Origin: JARKQH01 sp964631605 | Lineage (GTDB): Bacteria > Verrucomicrobiota > Verrucomicrobiia > Limisphaerales > UBA8199 | Reading direction: 5' to 3' | Length of the DNA stretch: 64,000 nt | NCBI GenBank assembly: GCA_964631605.1 | Contig: CAZVYG010000016.1 | Coordinates: forward strand, 1-64,000 | Shown here: piece after piece, positions 24,560-32,998 of the stretch | Layout of the letters: each line of letters begins with the position of its first letter | Numbering within the stretch: the stretch's first letter is position 1 | The notes under the pieces: generated by a model | Databases searched by the model: none | The model's input: the letters and a program-made list of their open reading frames with translations, nothing else | What the model was told of the DNA's origin: nothing | Position numbers and translations under genes: made by a program

Positions 24560-25501
24560 ATGCAGCTACCCTCCAACGACAAAGCCCCGCCGCTGCCGCA
24601 CGGCCTCAGGCCGCAGGCTGACTGCGGCCCCTGCCTGCTGCGGCAGGCGCGCGAGGCTGCGGCGCACGCCACCGCCGACATCGAGCTGCGCCAGGCGGCC
24701 GTCCGTGCGGCGGAGCAGGTTCTGGAACGCAGCGATGGCCGGTTGCCGCCGCCCGCGCTGGCTCAACGCCTTCACCGGGCGATCCGCCAGGTGACCGGGA
24801 ATGGCGATCCTTATGCTGAAGTCAAACAGCGGCTCAACCAATGGGCCGTCGAGCTCGAACGGGTCTGGCAACCGCGCTTTGCGGCGCGGTTTCCGCCGCT
24901 CGAGGCGGCCGTGCGGCTTGCGATTGTGGGCAACCTGTTGGATGTGGGCGCCAAAACCCAATTGGGGGAAGGGGCGGTAACCGCCGCCCTGGAGTCGGCC
25001 TTGACAGCCCCGCTGGCCGGGTCTGTGGCGACCCTGACGGAAGCCATTCGGCAATCGCGGCAGATTCTGTTCCTGGCCGACAACGCCGGCGAAATTGTTT
25101 TCGACCGCTGGCTGCTGGCTCAATTGCCCCTGGGCTGTTTCGCGGTGGCGGTTCGCGGCGCGCCGGTGCTCAACGACGCCACTCTGGCCGACGCGCAGTG
25201 GGCCGGGTTGCCGGATTTCTGCGAAGTCATTTCCAACGGGTCGGATGCGCCTGGCACGCTGCTGGAGGATTGCGCACCCGCCTTCCGGGAGCAGTTCGAG
25301 GCGGCGGACCTTATTCTCTCGAAAGGACAGGGTAATTTCGAGACCCTGATCGGCCGCCCCAAGCACATCTTTTTCCTGTTCAAGGTCAAGTGTGAGGTGG
25401 CGGCGCAGACCGTCGGTTTGCCGGTCGGCAGCCTGGTGCTGCACCAGCAGCGACCCGCTGGAGCGGCGGTCCCCAACCGTTCGGGAGGAAACACGCCATG
25501 A
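24560..25501 (+). CDS. DUF89/ARMT1-like metal-dependent phosphatase
   Basis: About 313 residues. The N-terminal 'DCGPCLLRQAREAA' is the CxxC segment found in prokaryotic DUF89 proteins. The core motif 'LFLADNAGEIVFDRWLL' holds the Asp-Asn pair that binds the metal, and 'LILSKGQGNFETL' is the second conserved block. Characterised DUF89 proteins are metal-dependent phosphatases that remove damaged phospho-metabolites. A TTG at 24554 could also start translation. The stop overlaps the peptide deformylase start by ATGA, so the genes are coupled. Confidence 0.87.
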   Translation: MQLPSNDKAPPLPHGLRPQADCGPCLLRQAREAAAHATADIELRQAAVRAAEQVLERSDGRLPPPALAQRLHRAIRQVTGNGDPYAEVKQRLNQWAVELERVWQPRFAARFPPLEAAVRLAIVGNLLDVGAKTQLGEGAVTAALESALTAPLAGSVATLTEAIRQSRQILFLADNAGEIVFDRWLLAQLPLGCFAVAVRGAPVLNDATLADAQWAGLPDFCEVISNGSDAPGTLLEDCAPAFREQFEAADLILSKGQGNFETLIGRPKHIFFLFKVKCEVAAQTVGLPVGSLVLHQQRPAGAAVPNRSGGNTP

Positions 25502-26088
25502 CTTCATCCACTCCTGGTACCAACGCCCCGTCGCAGCCGCCGGCGGCCGCCGGCGGCCAGCCCGCGCCGGTTTTCCGCCTCAGCCTGATTTACTATCCCG
25601 ACCCGGTTCTCCGCGCGGTCTGCGCCCCGGTGGAGACCTTCGACGCGGCGCTGCGCGATACCGTCGAAGAGATGTTTGCGCTGATGCGGGCGCACGCGGG
25701 CATTGGGCTGGCGGGGCCGCAGGTCGCCATCGAGCGACAACTTCTGGTCTGCGCCATCGGCGAGCGGCAACTCTGTCTCACCAATCCAGCGCTCCAGGAA
25801 TCGTCCGAGCCGGCGGATTTTGTGGAAGGCTGCCTGAGCCTGCCGGGGGTTCAGGTCAGCGTTCGTCGCCCGGAACGCATCCGGGTTTCCGGATACGACC
25901 CGCGAGGCCGCAAGACCAGTTTTGCCGCCACGGGATTGTGGGCCCGGGTCATCCAACATGAAATGGACCACCTCAACGGCGTGTTGATCTGTGACTACCG
26001 GCGCCCGTTGGTTGGCGGCTGCGACGAATGTCCGTTGAGCATGCCGGCGGTGTTGGTCGAAGAACGCAAACACCGGCTGCGACATTAA
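25498..26088 (+). CDS. def: Peptide deformylase
   Basis: 196 residues. All three catalytic motifs are present: 'GIGLAGPQV' (motif 1), 'EGCLSLPG' (motif 2 with the metal Cys) and 'QHEMDHLNG' (motif 3, HExxH). It removes the formyl group from new proteins and uses Fe2+ or Zn2+. An N-terminal Ala/Pro-rich lead of about 24 residues and a C-terminal extension with 'GGCDECP' are unusual. Its place between DUF89 and NifX-domain genes, instead of beside fmt, suggests an accessory copy. Confidence 0.93.
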   Translation: MTSSTPGTNAPSQPPAAAGGQPAPVFRLSLIYYPDPVLRAVCAPVETFDAALRDTVEEMFALMRAHAGIGLAGPQVAIERQLLVCAIGERQLCLTNPALQESSEPADFVEGCLSLPGVQVSVRRPERIRVSGYDPRGRKTSFAATGLWARVIQHEMDHLNGVLICDYRRPLVGGCDECPLSMPAVLVEERKHRLRH

Positions 26089-26097
26089 AACCCCTTT

Positions 26098-26505
26098 ATG
26101 AAAATAGCCATGCCCATTGAAAACGGTCGGTTGCACGGACACTTCGGCGGCTGCCGCGAGTTTGCGCTGGTGGAAGCGGACCCCGAGCAGAAGACGATCC
26201 TGCGCACGGAAGTGGTGCCGGCTCCCGAACATCAACCTGGACTATTCCCCCGCTGGCTGCGCGAGCAGGGCGTGCAGGTGGTCATTGCCGGCGGCATTGG
26301 CCGTCGTGCTTTGGCCAACTTCGCCCATCACGGCATCACCGTGCGCACCGGGGTTGCGGAAATGAAGATCGAAGAACTGGTCTCCGCCTACCTCGAGGGG
26401 CGCTTGACGATGGCACCCGAGGGCTGTGAACACCACGGCCACCATCACGACCACCACCACCACCACCACCACGGCCATCACCGCGGCCATCCCCACGACC
26501 ATTAA
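26098..26505 (+). CDS. NifX/NifB-domain protein with His-rich metal-binding tail
   Basis: 135 residues. It begins 'MKIAMPIENGRLHGHFGGC', the standard opening of small NifB/NifX-type cofactor-binding proteins, and continues with 'VVIAGGIGRRALANF'. From about residue 107 the chain is almost all His, Gly, Asp and Arg (a run of seven His at the core). Such tails store or buffer Ni, Zn or Co. It follows the deformylase by 10 bases. It may deliver or hold metal near the cofactor site; this is inference. Confidence 0.86.
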   Translation: MKIAMPIENGRLHGHFGGCREFALVEADPEQKTILRTEVVPAPEHQPGLFPRWLREQGVQVVIAGGIGRRALANFAHHGITVRTGVAEMKIEELVSAYLEGRLTMAPEGCEHHGHHHDHHHHHHHGHHRGHPHDH

Positions 26506-26522
26506 GTCCTTTACCCCCGCCT

Positions 26523-26897
26523 ATGCATCGAGTCCTGCTGAGATCCAAAATCCACCGCGCCACACTCACGGGCAAGGTGCTGGATTACGAAGGCAGCATC
26601 GCCATTGACCGCCGGCTGATGGACGCAGCCGACCTGCTGCCTGGAGAACAAGTGCACGTGCTCAATGTCAACACGGGCTCTCGGCTGGTAACCTACGTTA
26701 TAGAAGCCCCGGCAGGGTCCGGCACGATGATGCTCAATGGGCCGGCCGCCCGTCTCGGCGAGCCGGGCGACATAGTGATTATTCTGGCTTATGGCTACTA
26801 CACCGATGCCGCCGCCCGGCGGCTCCGGCCCAGAATCGTCCGGGTGGACGTCAACAACCAACCTCTTTCCGGCCCGACCCCGAAGCCGTCTGCATGA
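26523..26897 (+). CDS. panD: Aspartate 1-decarboxylase proenzyme
   Basis: 124 residues. The self-cleavage site 'DYEGSI' has the Gly24-Ser25 pair from which the pyruvoyl group forms. 'LLRSKIHRATLTGK' (Lys9-type residue), 'VLNVNTGSRLVTYVI', 'GTMMLNGPAARL' and 'VIILAYG' complete the family pattern. It makes beta-alanine from aspartate for pantothenate and CoA. It overlaps the methyltransferase start by ATGA. A truncated second copy lies at 31045-31254. Confidence 0.95.
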   Translation: MHRVLLRSKIHRATLTGKVLDYEGSIAIDRRLMDAADLLPGEQVHVLNVNTGSRLVTYVIEAPAGSGTMMLNGPAARLGEPGDIVIILAYGYYTDAAARRLRPRIVRVDVNNQPLSGPTPKPSA

Positions 26898-27634
26898 GCT
26901 GCGACTTGATTCCAACTCTGACGGCCGATGTGGCCAAGCTGGCACCGGCCGGCAACCCGGCCTTTTCCCGTGAGGACATTGAGGCCAATCACCTCCGTCT
27001 GTTGGAACGCAACGAGATGCATCTGCGCTTCGGCTACGATTCCAAAGCCAGTGTGGATTTTGTGGTAGGCAAGGCGCTGCCGTTGCGCGGGCGGGTGCTG
27101 GACATCGGCACAGGCAAAGGCCGGTTCGTCGTCGCTCTGGCCCGCAAGGTGTCGCGGGTAACCACCATAGACCTGAGCGCTGAGGAGCAGCGCTACGCCC
27201 GCCTGGAAGCGGCTTACGCCGGTGTCGCCGAGCGCGTGGAGTTCGTGGTTGGGGATGCGGCCGCGCTGCCCTGGCCGGCGGCGAGCTTTGACGCGGTGGT
27301 CTCCATGAATGCCTTTCATCACGTGGCGGAACGGGCGCGAGTCTTCGGCGAAATGCTGCGGGTTCTGAAACCGGGGGGTAAACTGGTGCTGGCGGACTTC
27401 TCGGCGAGCGGCTTCCGAGTGATGGACGCCATCCACCAGTCAGAAGGCAGACGCCATCCCCATCCGCCCAGCCCACTACGTCGCTGGCGGGCGGCTCTAC
27501 TGCGCGACGGCTTCCGCGTGCAATGGTTTGTGGGCCGGCATGAGGAGGTGCTCGTGGCCAGGCATCGCGCCGTGCCCAAGAGATTTCGTCCCTATCCAAA
27601 GTGTCGAGCAACTGAATCCAAATCCAAAAAGTGA
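26894..27634 (+). CDS. Class I SAM-dependent methyltransferase
   Basis: 246 residues. The SAM-binding motif I is 'VLDIGTGKGRFVVALA', followed by acidic motif 'VTTIDLSAEE' and 'ALPWPAASFDAVVSMNAFHHV', as in the UbiE/Coq5-like (Methyltransf_11) group. An N-terminal 60-residue lead precedes the fold. The methyl acceptor cannot be told. It overlaps panD by ATGA, and its stop overlaps a possible GTG start of the next gene. Confidence 0.85.
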   Translation: MSCDLIPTLTADVAKLAPAGNPAFSREDIEANHLRLLERNEMHLRFGYDSKASVDFVVGKALPLRGRVLDIGTGKGRFVVALARKVSRVTTIDLSAEEQRYARLEAAYAGVAERVEFVVGDAAALPWPAASFDAVVSMNAFHHVAERARVFGEMLRVLKPGGKLVLADFSASGFRVMDAIHQSEGRRHPHPPSPLRRWRAALLRDGFRVQWFVGRHEEVLVARHRAVPKRFRPYPKCRATESKSKK

Positions 27635-27636
27635 TT

Positions 27637-28539
27637 ATGAAAAAACATCTTACCATCCGGGTCTTGGGTATCCTCCTCGTGTGGAACGCGGGTTGGTTCA
27701 TTCCGGTCGGCGAGCTGCATGCGCAGGCGGGCAAAAAATCGCCGCCCGTGCTGCCGCCCAAAGTCATCCAAGAAATTGACGCCGCCCTCCCTTCGGCGGC
27801 GGCCAGACCGGCACAAGCGCGCCGGATTATCGTTTTCTGGCGTTGCGAGGGGTTTTTTCATGGGGCAGGCATTGCCGGCGCCAATCGTGCGCTTGCAGAA
27901 ATGGGCCGCAAGACCGGCGCCTACACCGCCGACTTCAGCGACGACTACCGCGTCTTCGAACCTGCGAACCTGGCGAAATACGACGCCGTCGTTTTGAACA
28001 ACACCACTCAGTTGCAGATACCCGAGGTGGGCCGGCAGGGCTTGCTGGCTTTTGTTCGTCAAGGCAAAGGGCTGGTTGGCATTCATGCCGCCACCGATTC
28101 GTTTTATGACTGGCCGGAAGGGGCGGCGCTGCTGGGCGGCTTGTTCGACGGCCATCCGTGGGGCGCGAGCGGCACCTGGGCGTTCAAGCTGGACGAGCCC
28201 GCGCATCGGCTGAACCGCGCCTGGCAGGGCAAGGGATTCAAACTCCAGGACGAAATCTACCAGTTCAAGGCGCCCTACACCCGCGCCGACCGCCGTGTGT
28301 TGGTCAGCCTCGACTTGTCCGACCCTGTCACCGGCGGCGTCAAGCAGGGCGTCAAACGAACCGATCAGGATTTTGCCGTCGCGTGGATCAAAAACGAGGG
28401 GAAGGGGCGCGTGTTCTACTGCAGCCTGGGCCATGCCGCCAACGTGTTCCAGCGCGCCGACGTGCTTCAGTTCTATCTGGATGGCATTCAGTTTGCGCTG
28501 GGGGACCTTCAAGCCGACGCCACCCCACGCAAACCGTAG
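27637..28539 (+). CDS. Exported ThuA-domain protein
   Basis: 300 residues with a signal peptide (MKKHLTIRVLGILLVWNAGW, cleaved near HAQA). The ThuA (class I glutamine-amidotransferase-like) fold spans about 60-290: 'FWRCEGFFHGAGIAGANRAL', 'DAVVLNNTTQL', 'KGLVGIHAATDSFYDWPEG' and 'RVFYCSLGHAANVF'. Such proteins are common in Verrucomicrobia and Planctomycetes and are linked loosely to sugar metabolism. A GTG at 27631 overlaps the previous stop (GTGA) and is an equally good start. Confidence 0.88.
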   Translation: MKKHLTIRVLGILLVWNAGWFIPVGELHAQAGKKSPPVLPPKVIQEIDAALPSAAARPAQARRIIVFWRCEGFFHGAGIAGANRALAEMGRKTGAYTADFSDDYRVFEPANLAKYDAVVLNNTTQLQIPEVGRQGLLAFVRQGKGLVGIHAATDSFYDWPEGAALLGGLFDGHPWGASGTWAFKLDEPAHRLNRAWQGKGFKLQDEIYQFKAPYTRADRRVLVSLDLSDPVTGGVKQGVKRTDQDFAVAWIKNEGKGRVFYCSLGHAANVFQRADVLQFYLDGIQFALGDLQADATPRKP

Positions 28540-28795
28540 CGCGCGCACCCAGCGCGCCGTTTGTGCAGCGGTTCGCCGGCAGCCCCGCCGCGCTGGCGTT
28601 TGCGGAAATTGTCCGCCCGATTCTTGCGAACCTGCATCGGGGCAAAAAACCCGCGCCGGCCGGCAAAGCCTGAGGTCACCATGCGACGCCACTCGGTCAA
28701 GCTCGGAAACACTGTAACTTTCCACTCATGGCCGGCTCAGTACTGGGTTGATGAGTTATTTATCGAACAACAACACGCAACAAACCGATAGAAGC

Positions 28796-29503
28796 ATGAC
28801 AACAACATCCTCCGTTCCTGAAACCGCGCCCGGCGTCCGCATCCCGCTGATCGGCGAGACTGCGCCGGCGTTCAAAGCAGACACCACCCAGGGCCCGATC
28901 AACTTTCCCAGGGATTACGCGGGCAAATGGGTCATCCTCTTCAGCCATCCGGCGGACTTCACGCCGGTCTGCACGACCGAGTTTATGACGTTCGCCAGGA
29001 TGCAGCCCGAGTTCAAGGCGCTGAACTGCGAGCTGGTGGGCCTTTCGATTGACAGCCATTACGCGCACATTGCCTGGCTGCGGACCATCAAGGAAAAAAT
29101 CAAGTTCAAGGACATGGCCAACGTGGAAGTGACCTTCCCGCTCATTGCCGACGTAAAAATGGAGGTGGCCCGGCTCTACGGCATGATTCAACCCGGCGCC
29201 AGCGACACGCAGGCCGTGCGCGCCGTGTTCATCATTGATCCCAAAGCCACCATCCGTGCGGTGCTGTATTACCCGCTGTCCAACGGGCGGAATTTCCCGG
29301 AAATCAAGCGGCTGTTGATCGCACTGCAAACCACTGACAAGCACGGGTGCGCCACCCCCGCCGACTGGCAGCCGGGCGACGATGTCATCGTGCCCCCACC
29401 TGGCTCCTGCGGCACAGCCAAACAGCGCGTGGAGAAACCGGACCCGGACACCTACGCGCTCGATTGGTTTATGACGTTCAAGAAGCTCCCGAAAGTCAAA
29501 TAG
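28796..29503 (+). CDS. Peroxiredoxin, Prx6/1-Cys type
   Basis: 235 residues. The peroxidatic Cys lies in 'HPADFTPVCTTEF' near residue 61. The C-terminal extension ('YYPLSNGRNFPEIKRLL', 'LDWFMTFKKLP') is that of the Prx6 subfamily found in archaea and many anaerobes. Two more Cys near 180 and 201 could act in recycling. It reduces peroxides with thiol electrons. The ATG at 28796 follows a purine-rich GATAGAAG; upstream in-frame ATG 28751 would add 15 residues. Confidence 0.93.
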   Translation: MTTTSSVPETAPGVRIPLIGETAPAFKADTTQGPINFPRDYAGKWVILFSHPADFTPVCTTEFMTFARMQPEFKALNCELVGLSIDSHYAHIAWLRTIKEKIKFKDMANVEVTFPLIADVKMEVARLYGMIQPGASDTQAVRAVFIIDPKATIRAVLYYPLSNGRNFPEIKRLLIALQTTDKHGCATPADWQPGDDVIVPPPGSCGTAKQRVEKPDPDTYALDWFMTFKKLPKVK

Positions 29504-29541
29504 CCGGCGCGGGCATGAACTAGACGGCATGGGATTTCGCC

Positions 29542-29736
29542 ATGAAGAACAATCAACCAAGCTTGTTCCTCACCAAGGAACGCAAGTCGTTTCAGGTCAA
29601 AGGGCCGCTCCCTTACCACACCGACGGCCCGATCTTCGAGTTTATGCAAACCTGGCACGACCCAAAACATCCGGGCGTGGCGGCAACGCTGCTGCGGATC
29701 GAGGAAGCCTACAGCGGCGCCGAAAAGCTGCTCTAA
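29542..29736 (+). CDS. Small hypothetical protein
   Basis: 64 residues, beginning MKNNQPSLFLTKERKSFQ. There is no signal peptide, no membrane segment and no Cys. The composition and spacing (38 bases after the peroxiredoxin, 15 before a CoA-binding protein gene) fit a real small gene in the same transcript. I do not recognise the family. Confidence 0.5.
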   Translation: MKNNQPSLFLTKERKSFQVKGPLPYHTDGPIFEFMQTWHDPKHPGVAATLLRIEEAYSGAEKLL

Positions 29737-29751
29737 CCGAAAGGAAACGCG

Positions 29752-30171
29752 ATGAACGTGGCCGTCCTTGGCGCCAGTAACAAACCGGAGCGTTACAGCT
29801 TCAAAGCCGTGCGGCTGCTCCGCGAGAAGGGGCACACGCCGTTCCCGGTCCATCCTGCCCTGGCGGAGGTGGACGGCATCCCGGTCTGGCCGTCATTGCG
29901 CGCGATTCCCGCGCCGGTGGACACGGTCACGGTTTATCTGTCGGCCCGCAATCAGCAACCCCTCGCGGAGGAACTGTTGAACAGCGGCGCGCGCCGGGTG
30001 ATTTTCAATCCCGGCGCCGAGAATCCCGAACTGGCCGAACAACTCCGTCGGCGCGGCAAGGAAGTGTTGGAAGCCTGCACCCTGGTGCTCTTGACCACCG
30101 GCCAGTTCGCGAAACCAACGGACGCGGCACCGCCGTCGGCGGACGCACAAAGACCACACGCTCTGCCATGA
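29752..30171 (+). CDS. CoA-binding (YccU-like) protein
   Basis: 139 residues with a Rossmann fold opening 'VAVLGASNKPERYSFKAVRLL', then 'PVHPALAEVDGIPVWPSL', and 'RVIFNPGAENPELAEQL'. These are the conserved blocks of the small CoA-binding domain (PF13380). Its cellular role is unknown in most bacteria; a link to CoA thiol redox is suggested by the nearby panD and peroxiredoxin. It overlaps the ZIP transporter start by ATGA. Confidence 0.86.
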   Translation: MNVAVLGASNKPERYSFKAVRLLREKGHTPFPVHPALAEVDGIPVWPSLRAIPAPVDTVTVYLSARNQQPLAEELLNSGARRVIFNPGAENPELAEQLRRRGKEVLEACTLVLLTTGQFAKPTDAAPPSADAQRPHALP

Positions 30172-31061
30172 ACCACGTCCTTATTTCACCAACGGCGCAA
30201 TTGGCGATTTACTGCGTGTTGGTCCTGCTGGCTTCGCTGGCGGGCGGCTGGCTGTTACTGGCCCTGCGCCTGACTCACGCGCGGCTGCAAATGGCGGGCA
30301 GCTTTGTCGCCGGGCTGATGTTGAGCATGGCGCTGCTCCATTTCCTGCCGCACGCCGCCGAACAAAATCATTCGGTGGAGCGGACGGTGCATTATGTCCT
30401 TGGCGGCTTTCTGGCGATGTTTTTCCTGCAACGGTTTTTCCCGCACCATCATCACGACGTTTCGGAGGGCGCGCCGGAACGCAGCGTTCCGCCCGCGAAC
30501 ACCGGTCCGCTGCCCACGCTGGCGGAACAATCCGCCGGCCAGCTTTCGTGGATTGCCACCACGGTGGGCATGACACTGCACTCGCTGGTGGGCGGGGTGG
30601 CTCTGGCCGCCGCCGTGAACGCGGAGCCGCAGGTTTCGGGCGGCTGGCTGGGGCTGGGCACCGCGCTGGTCATCATTCTCCACAAGCCCTTCGACGCGAT
30701 GGCGGTCGCGACGCTGATGGCCGCCAGCGGCTGCTCGCGGTTTGCCCGGCATTTGATCAACACGCTGTTCGCCTTCGTCACGCCGCTGGGCGCGGTGCTG
30801 TTTGCCGCGGGCGTGAACTTTTTTGCGGCGGGCAACCCGGTGGTCCTGGGCAATGCCCTGGCGTTTTGCGCCGGAACGTTTTTGTGCATCGCCGGCACCG
30901 GGCTGCTGCCGGAAGTGCAATTTCATTCGCACGACCGCGTCAAACTTTCCCTCGCCGTGCTGGCGGGCATTGCCGTGGCGGTGTTGGTGGGATTGTTGCA
31001 CACCGCCGCTCACACGGCTCACCCCCACGAACCAACCCCTGTCAATGAAACCTTGCGTTAA
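30168..31061 (+). CDS. ZIP-family metal transporter
   Basis: 297 residues, eight predicted membrane helices. The metal-site helices carry 'MTLHSLVGGVALAAAV' (helix 4) and 'IILHKPFDAMAVATLM' (helix 5), with the usual His pairs. A His-rich loop ('FFPHHHHDV') follows helix 3, and the C-terminus ends with 'HTAAHTAHPH'. It imports Zn2+ or another divalent metal into the cytoplasm. It is co-transcribed with the CoA-binding gene. Confidence 0.9.
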   Translation: MNHVLISPTAQLAIYCVLVLLASLAGGWLLLALRLTHARLQMAGSFVAGLMLSMALLHFLPHAAEQNHSVERTVHYVLGGFLAMFFLQRFFPHHHHDVSEGAPERSVPPANTGPLPTLAEQSAGQLSWIATTVGMTLHSLVGGVALAAAVNAEPQVSGGWLGLGTALVIILHKPFDAMAVATLMAASGCSRFARHLINTLFAFVTPLGAVLFAAGVNFFAAGNPVVLGNALAFCAGTFLCIAGTGLLPEVQFHSHDRVKLSLAVLAGIAVAVLVGLLHTAAHTAHPHEPTPVNETLR

Positions 31062-31254
31062 ACCCAACGGTCTCCGCGTCATGCTCCGGTCAACCATCCA
31101 CCGCGCGGTTTGGACCGGCAAGGAACTGGATTACGAAGGCAGCCTCGGGCTGGACCGGCGCCTGAGGGACGCCGCGGACCGGCGGCCGGGCGAAGTGAAC
31201 CTGGAGGTGGAGGACATGATGCGGTTCATGAATTTCAAATTCTCGGTGTTTTGA
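31045..31254 (+). pseudogene. Truncated PanD copy (N-terminal 40 residues with a foreign tail)
   Basis: A 69-codon frame that overlaps the end of the ZIP gene. 'LRVMLRSTIHRAVWTGKELD' aligns with the start of PanD at 26523, and the self-cleavage site 'DYEGSL' is kept. The likeness stops after 'RRPGE', and the rest ('DMMRFMNFKFSVF') is unrelated. The core beta-barrel is missing, so it cannot form an active decarboxylase by itself. A regulatory or decayed role are both possible; decay is more likely given other clipped genes nearby. Confidence 0.75.
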
Positions 31255-31284
31255 GACAGACACAATAACGCAAGGAGCAAGCAG

Positions 31285-31563
31285 ATGCCGACCTACGAAT
31301 ATCAATGCGAAAGTTGCGGACATCACTTTGAACAACGCCAAAGCCTGTCAGAGAAGCCTTTGAAAACCTGCCCGAAATGCGGACAGCCGGTGCGCCGCCT
31401 GATCGGCGCCGGCGCGGGTCTGATTTTCAAGGGCAGCGGTTTTTACGCGACCGACTATCGGCGCTCCGGCCGGTCATCGTGCTCGTTGGAGCAGACCGGC
31501 TCGACCTGTTGCGGACGGAGTTCGCGCTGCGATTCGCCAGCCTGCGGCACCGGACGGCCATGA
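31285..31563 (+). CDS. FmdB-family zinc-ribbon protein
   Basis: 92 residues. It opens 'MPTYEYQCESCGHHFEQRQS' and continues with 'TCPKCGQPVRRL', the two CxxC knuckles of the FmdB/CxxC_CXXC_SSSS ribbon, then 'GSGFYATDYR'. The last 20 residues hold more Cys ('STCCGRSSRC', 'PACGTG'), which is common in the longer forms. It is a putative transcript-linked regulator or metal protein; function in this family is poorly known. The stop overlaps the next start as ATGA. Confidence 0.88.
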   Translation: MPTYEYQCESCGHHFEQRQSLSEKPLKTCPKCGQPVRRLIGAGAGLIFKGSGFYATDYRRSGRSSCSLEQTGSTCCGRSSRCDSPACGTGRP

Positions 31564-32633
31564 ATGAGCCTTTCAAACATGTTTTCGGCCCCGTGCCCTC
31601 GCGCCGGCTGGGGCGGTCGCTGGGCGTGGACCTGGTGCCGCTCAAGGTTTGCAGCTACGACTGCATCTACTGCCAGTTGGGCCGCACGACGAAAAAAACC
31701 GTCGAGCGCAGGGAATGGGTGCCGACGAACGCGGTGCTGGACGAATTGAAACGCAAGCTTGCCACACGTCCCGATTACATCACGTTCAGCGGTTCCGGCG
31801 AACCGACGCTGCATTCGGGTCTGGGTGAAATCATCGAACACCTCCAGTCAATGACGAAGACGCCGGTGGCGGTGCTGACCAACGGCTCGCTGCTGTGGCA
31901 GCCGGCAGTGCGCGCTGAAGTCGCCATGGCCGACGTGGTCATGCCGTCGCTCGACGCCGGGGACGACCTGCTCTTTCAGGCCGTGAACCGGCCGCACCCG
32001 GAAATCACCTTTGAAAGACTGGTGGCCGGCCTGGAGCAATTCCGCCGCGAGTTTTCCGGCCAATACTGGCTGGAAGTGCTGTTGCTGGCGGGACACACCG
32101 GCCTGCGCGCGCACGTTCAGAAAATCGCCGAATTCGTCCGCCGCATCCAACCGGACCGGGTGCAACTCAACACCGCCGTCCGCCCGCCCGCCGAGCAGGT
32201 CGCCGTGCCGGTGCCGCAGGCGCGGTTGATCGAACTGGCGCGGTTGTTCAGACCCAAAGCCGAGGTCATTGCCGAGTATCGGCGGCGGGGCAAAGCGGCC
32301 GGGGCCGACGCCAGCCAGCAAGCCATTTTGGAGCTGTTGCGGCGGCGTCCCTGCACCGAGGCGGATGTCGCCGGCGGCCTGGCCATGCGACCCATCGAAA
32401 CGGCGAAGCACCTGGCGCAATTGGAAGCGGCGGGGCGGATCGTCAGCCAAAGCCATGAGGGTCAGGTTTACTACCAACTGGCGCGGCACGCCCCGCCCAA
32501 GGAAGGTTCTTCCAGCGGATGTAACTTTTCAGTCCGTCGCGGCTCAATCTCATCAGACCCAATCGGGTCAGAGGTTTCCCCGCCGGGAACCTGCCAACAA
32601 CGGGTTAGAATCGCAAAAGCAGTGAAAGAGTAA
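31560..32633 (+). CDS. Radical SAM protein with C-terminal winged-helix-like region
   Basis: 357 residues. The cluster motif is 'VCSYDCIYCQLGRTTK' (CxxxCxxC), preceded by 'VFGPVPSRRLGRSLGVDL', which defines a radical SAM group often seen in anaerobes near metal-cofactor genes. 'ITFSGSGEPTLH' is the SAM-contact block. The C-terminal part (about 245-320) looks like a winged helix ('LLRRRPCTEADVAGGLAM'). The reaction is unknown. The last 40 residues appear to be a low-quality extension. It is coupled to the FmdB gene. Confidence 0.88.
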   Translation: MNEPFKHVFGPVPSRRLGRSLGVDLVPLKVCSYDCIYCQLGRTTKKTVERREWVPTNAVLDELKRKLATRPDYITFSGSGEPTLHSGLGEIIEHLQSMTKTPVAVLTNGSLLWQPAVRAEVAMADVVMPSLDAGDDLLFQAVNRPHPEITFERLVAGLEQFRREFSGQYWLEVLLLAGHTGLRAHVQKIAEFVRRIQPDRVQLNTAVRPPAEQVAVPVPQARLIELARLFRPKAEVIAEYRRRGKAAGADASQQAILELLRRRPCTEADVAGGLAMRPIETAKHLAQLEAAGRIVSQSHEGQVYYQLARHAPPKEGSSSGCNFSVRRGSISSDPIGSEVSPPGTCQQRVRIAKAVKE

Positions 32634-32638
32634 CAAGT

Positions 32639-32962
32639 ATGAGCCAATCAATTTTGCAACTGAACGCCGAATCGTTTGACGCGACAATCAAACAGGGAGT
32701 GGTCCTCGTGGATTTCTGGGCGCCGTGGTGCGGCCCGTGCCGGATGCAACTGCCAATCTTGGAGGAGCTTGCGGGCCACGTTGCGGGCAAAGCAACCATC
32801 GGCAAGGTCAACGTGGACGAAGCGCCGGAACTGGCCGGGCGGTTTGGCATTCAGAGCATTCCCACCCTGCTGCTGTTCAAGGACGGCAAGCAGGTGAAGC
32901 AATTTGTCGGCACGCAATCCGGCCGCGTTCTCCTGTCGGCGATTGAAGCCGCCGCCAAGTAA
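32639..32962 (+). CDS. Thioredoxin
   Basis: 107 residues with the active site 'FWAPWCGPCRMQLP', the cis-Pro in 'IQSIPTLLLFKDG' and the buried Asp of 'VVLVDFWA'. Size and motifs are those of a classical thioredoxin. It starts 5 bases after the radical SAM stop. It could reduce the nearby peroxiredoxin. Confidence 0.94.
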   Translation: MSQSILQLNAESFDATIKQGVVLVDFWAPWCGPCRMQLPILEELAGHVAGKATIGKVNVDEAPELAGRFGIQSIPTLLLFKDGKQVKQFVGTQSGRVLLSAIEAAAK

Positions 32963-32998
32963 CTCACTCACAACAAATCCTTAACTCATCCCACTCAG

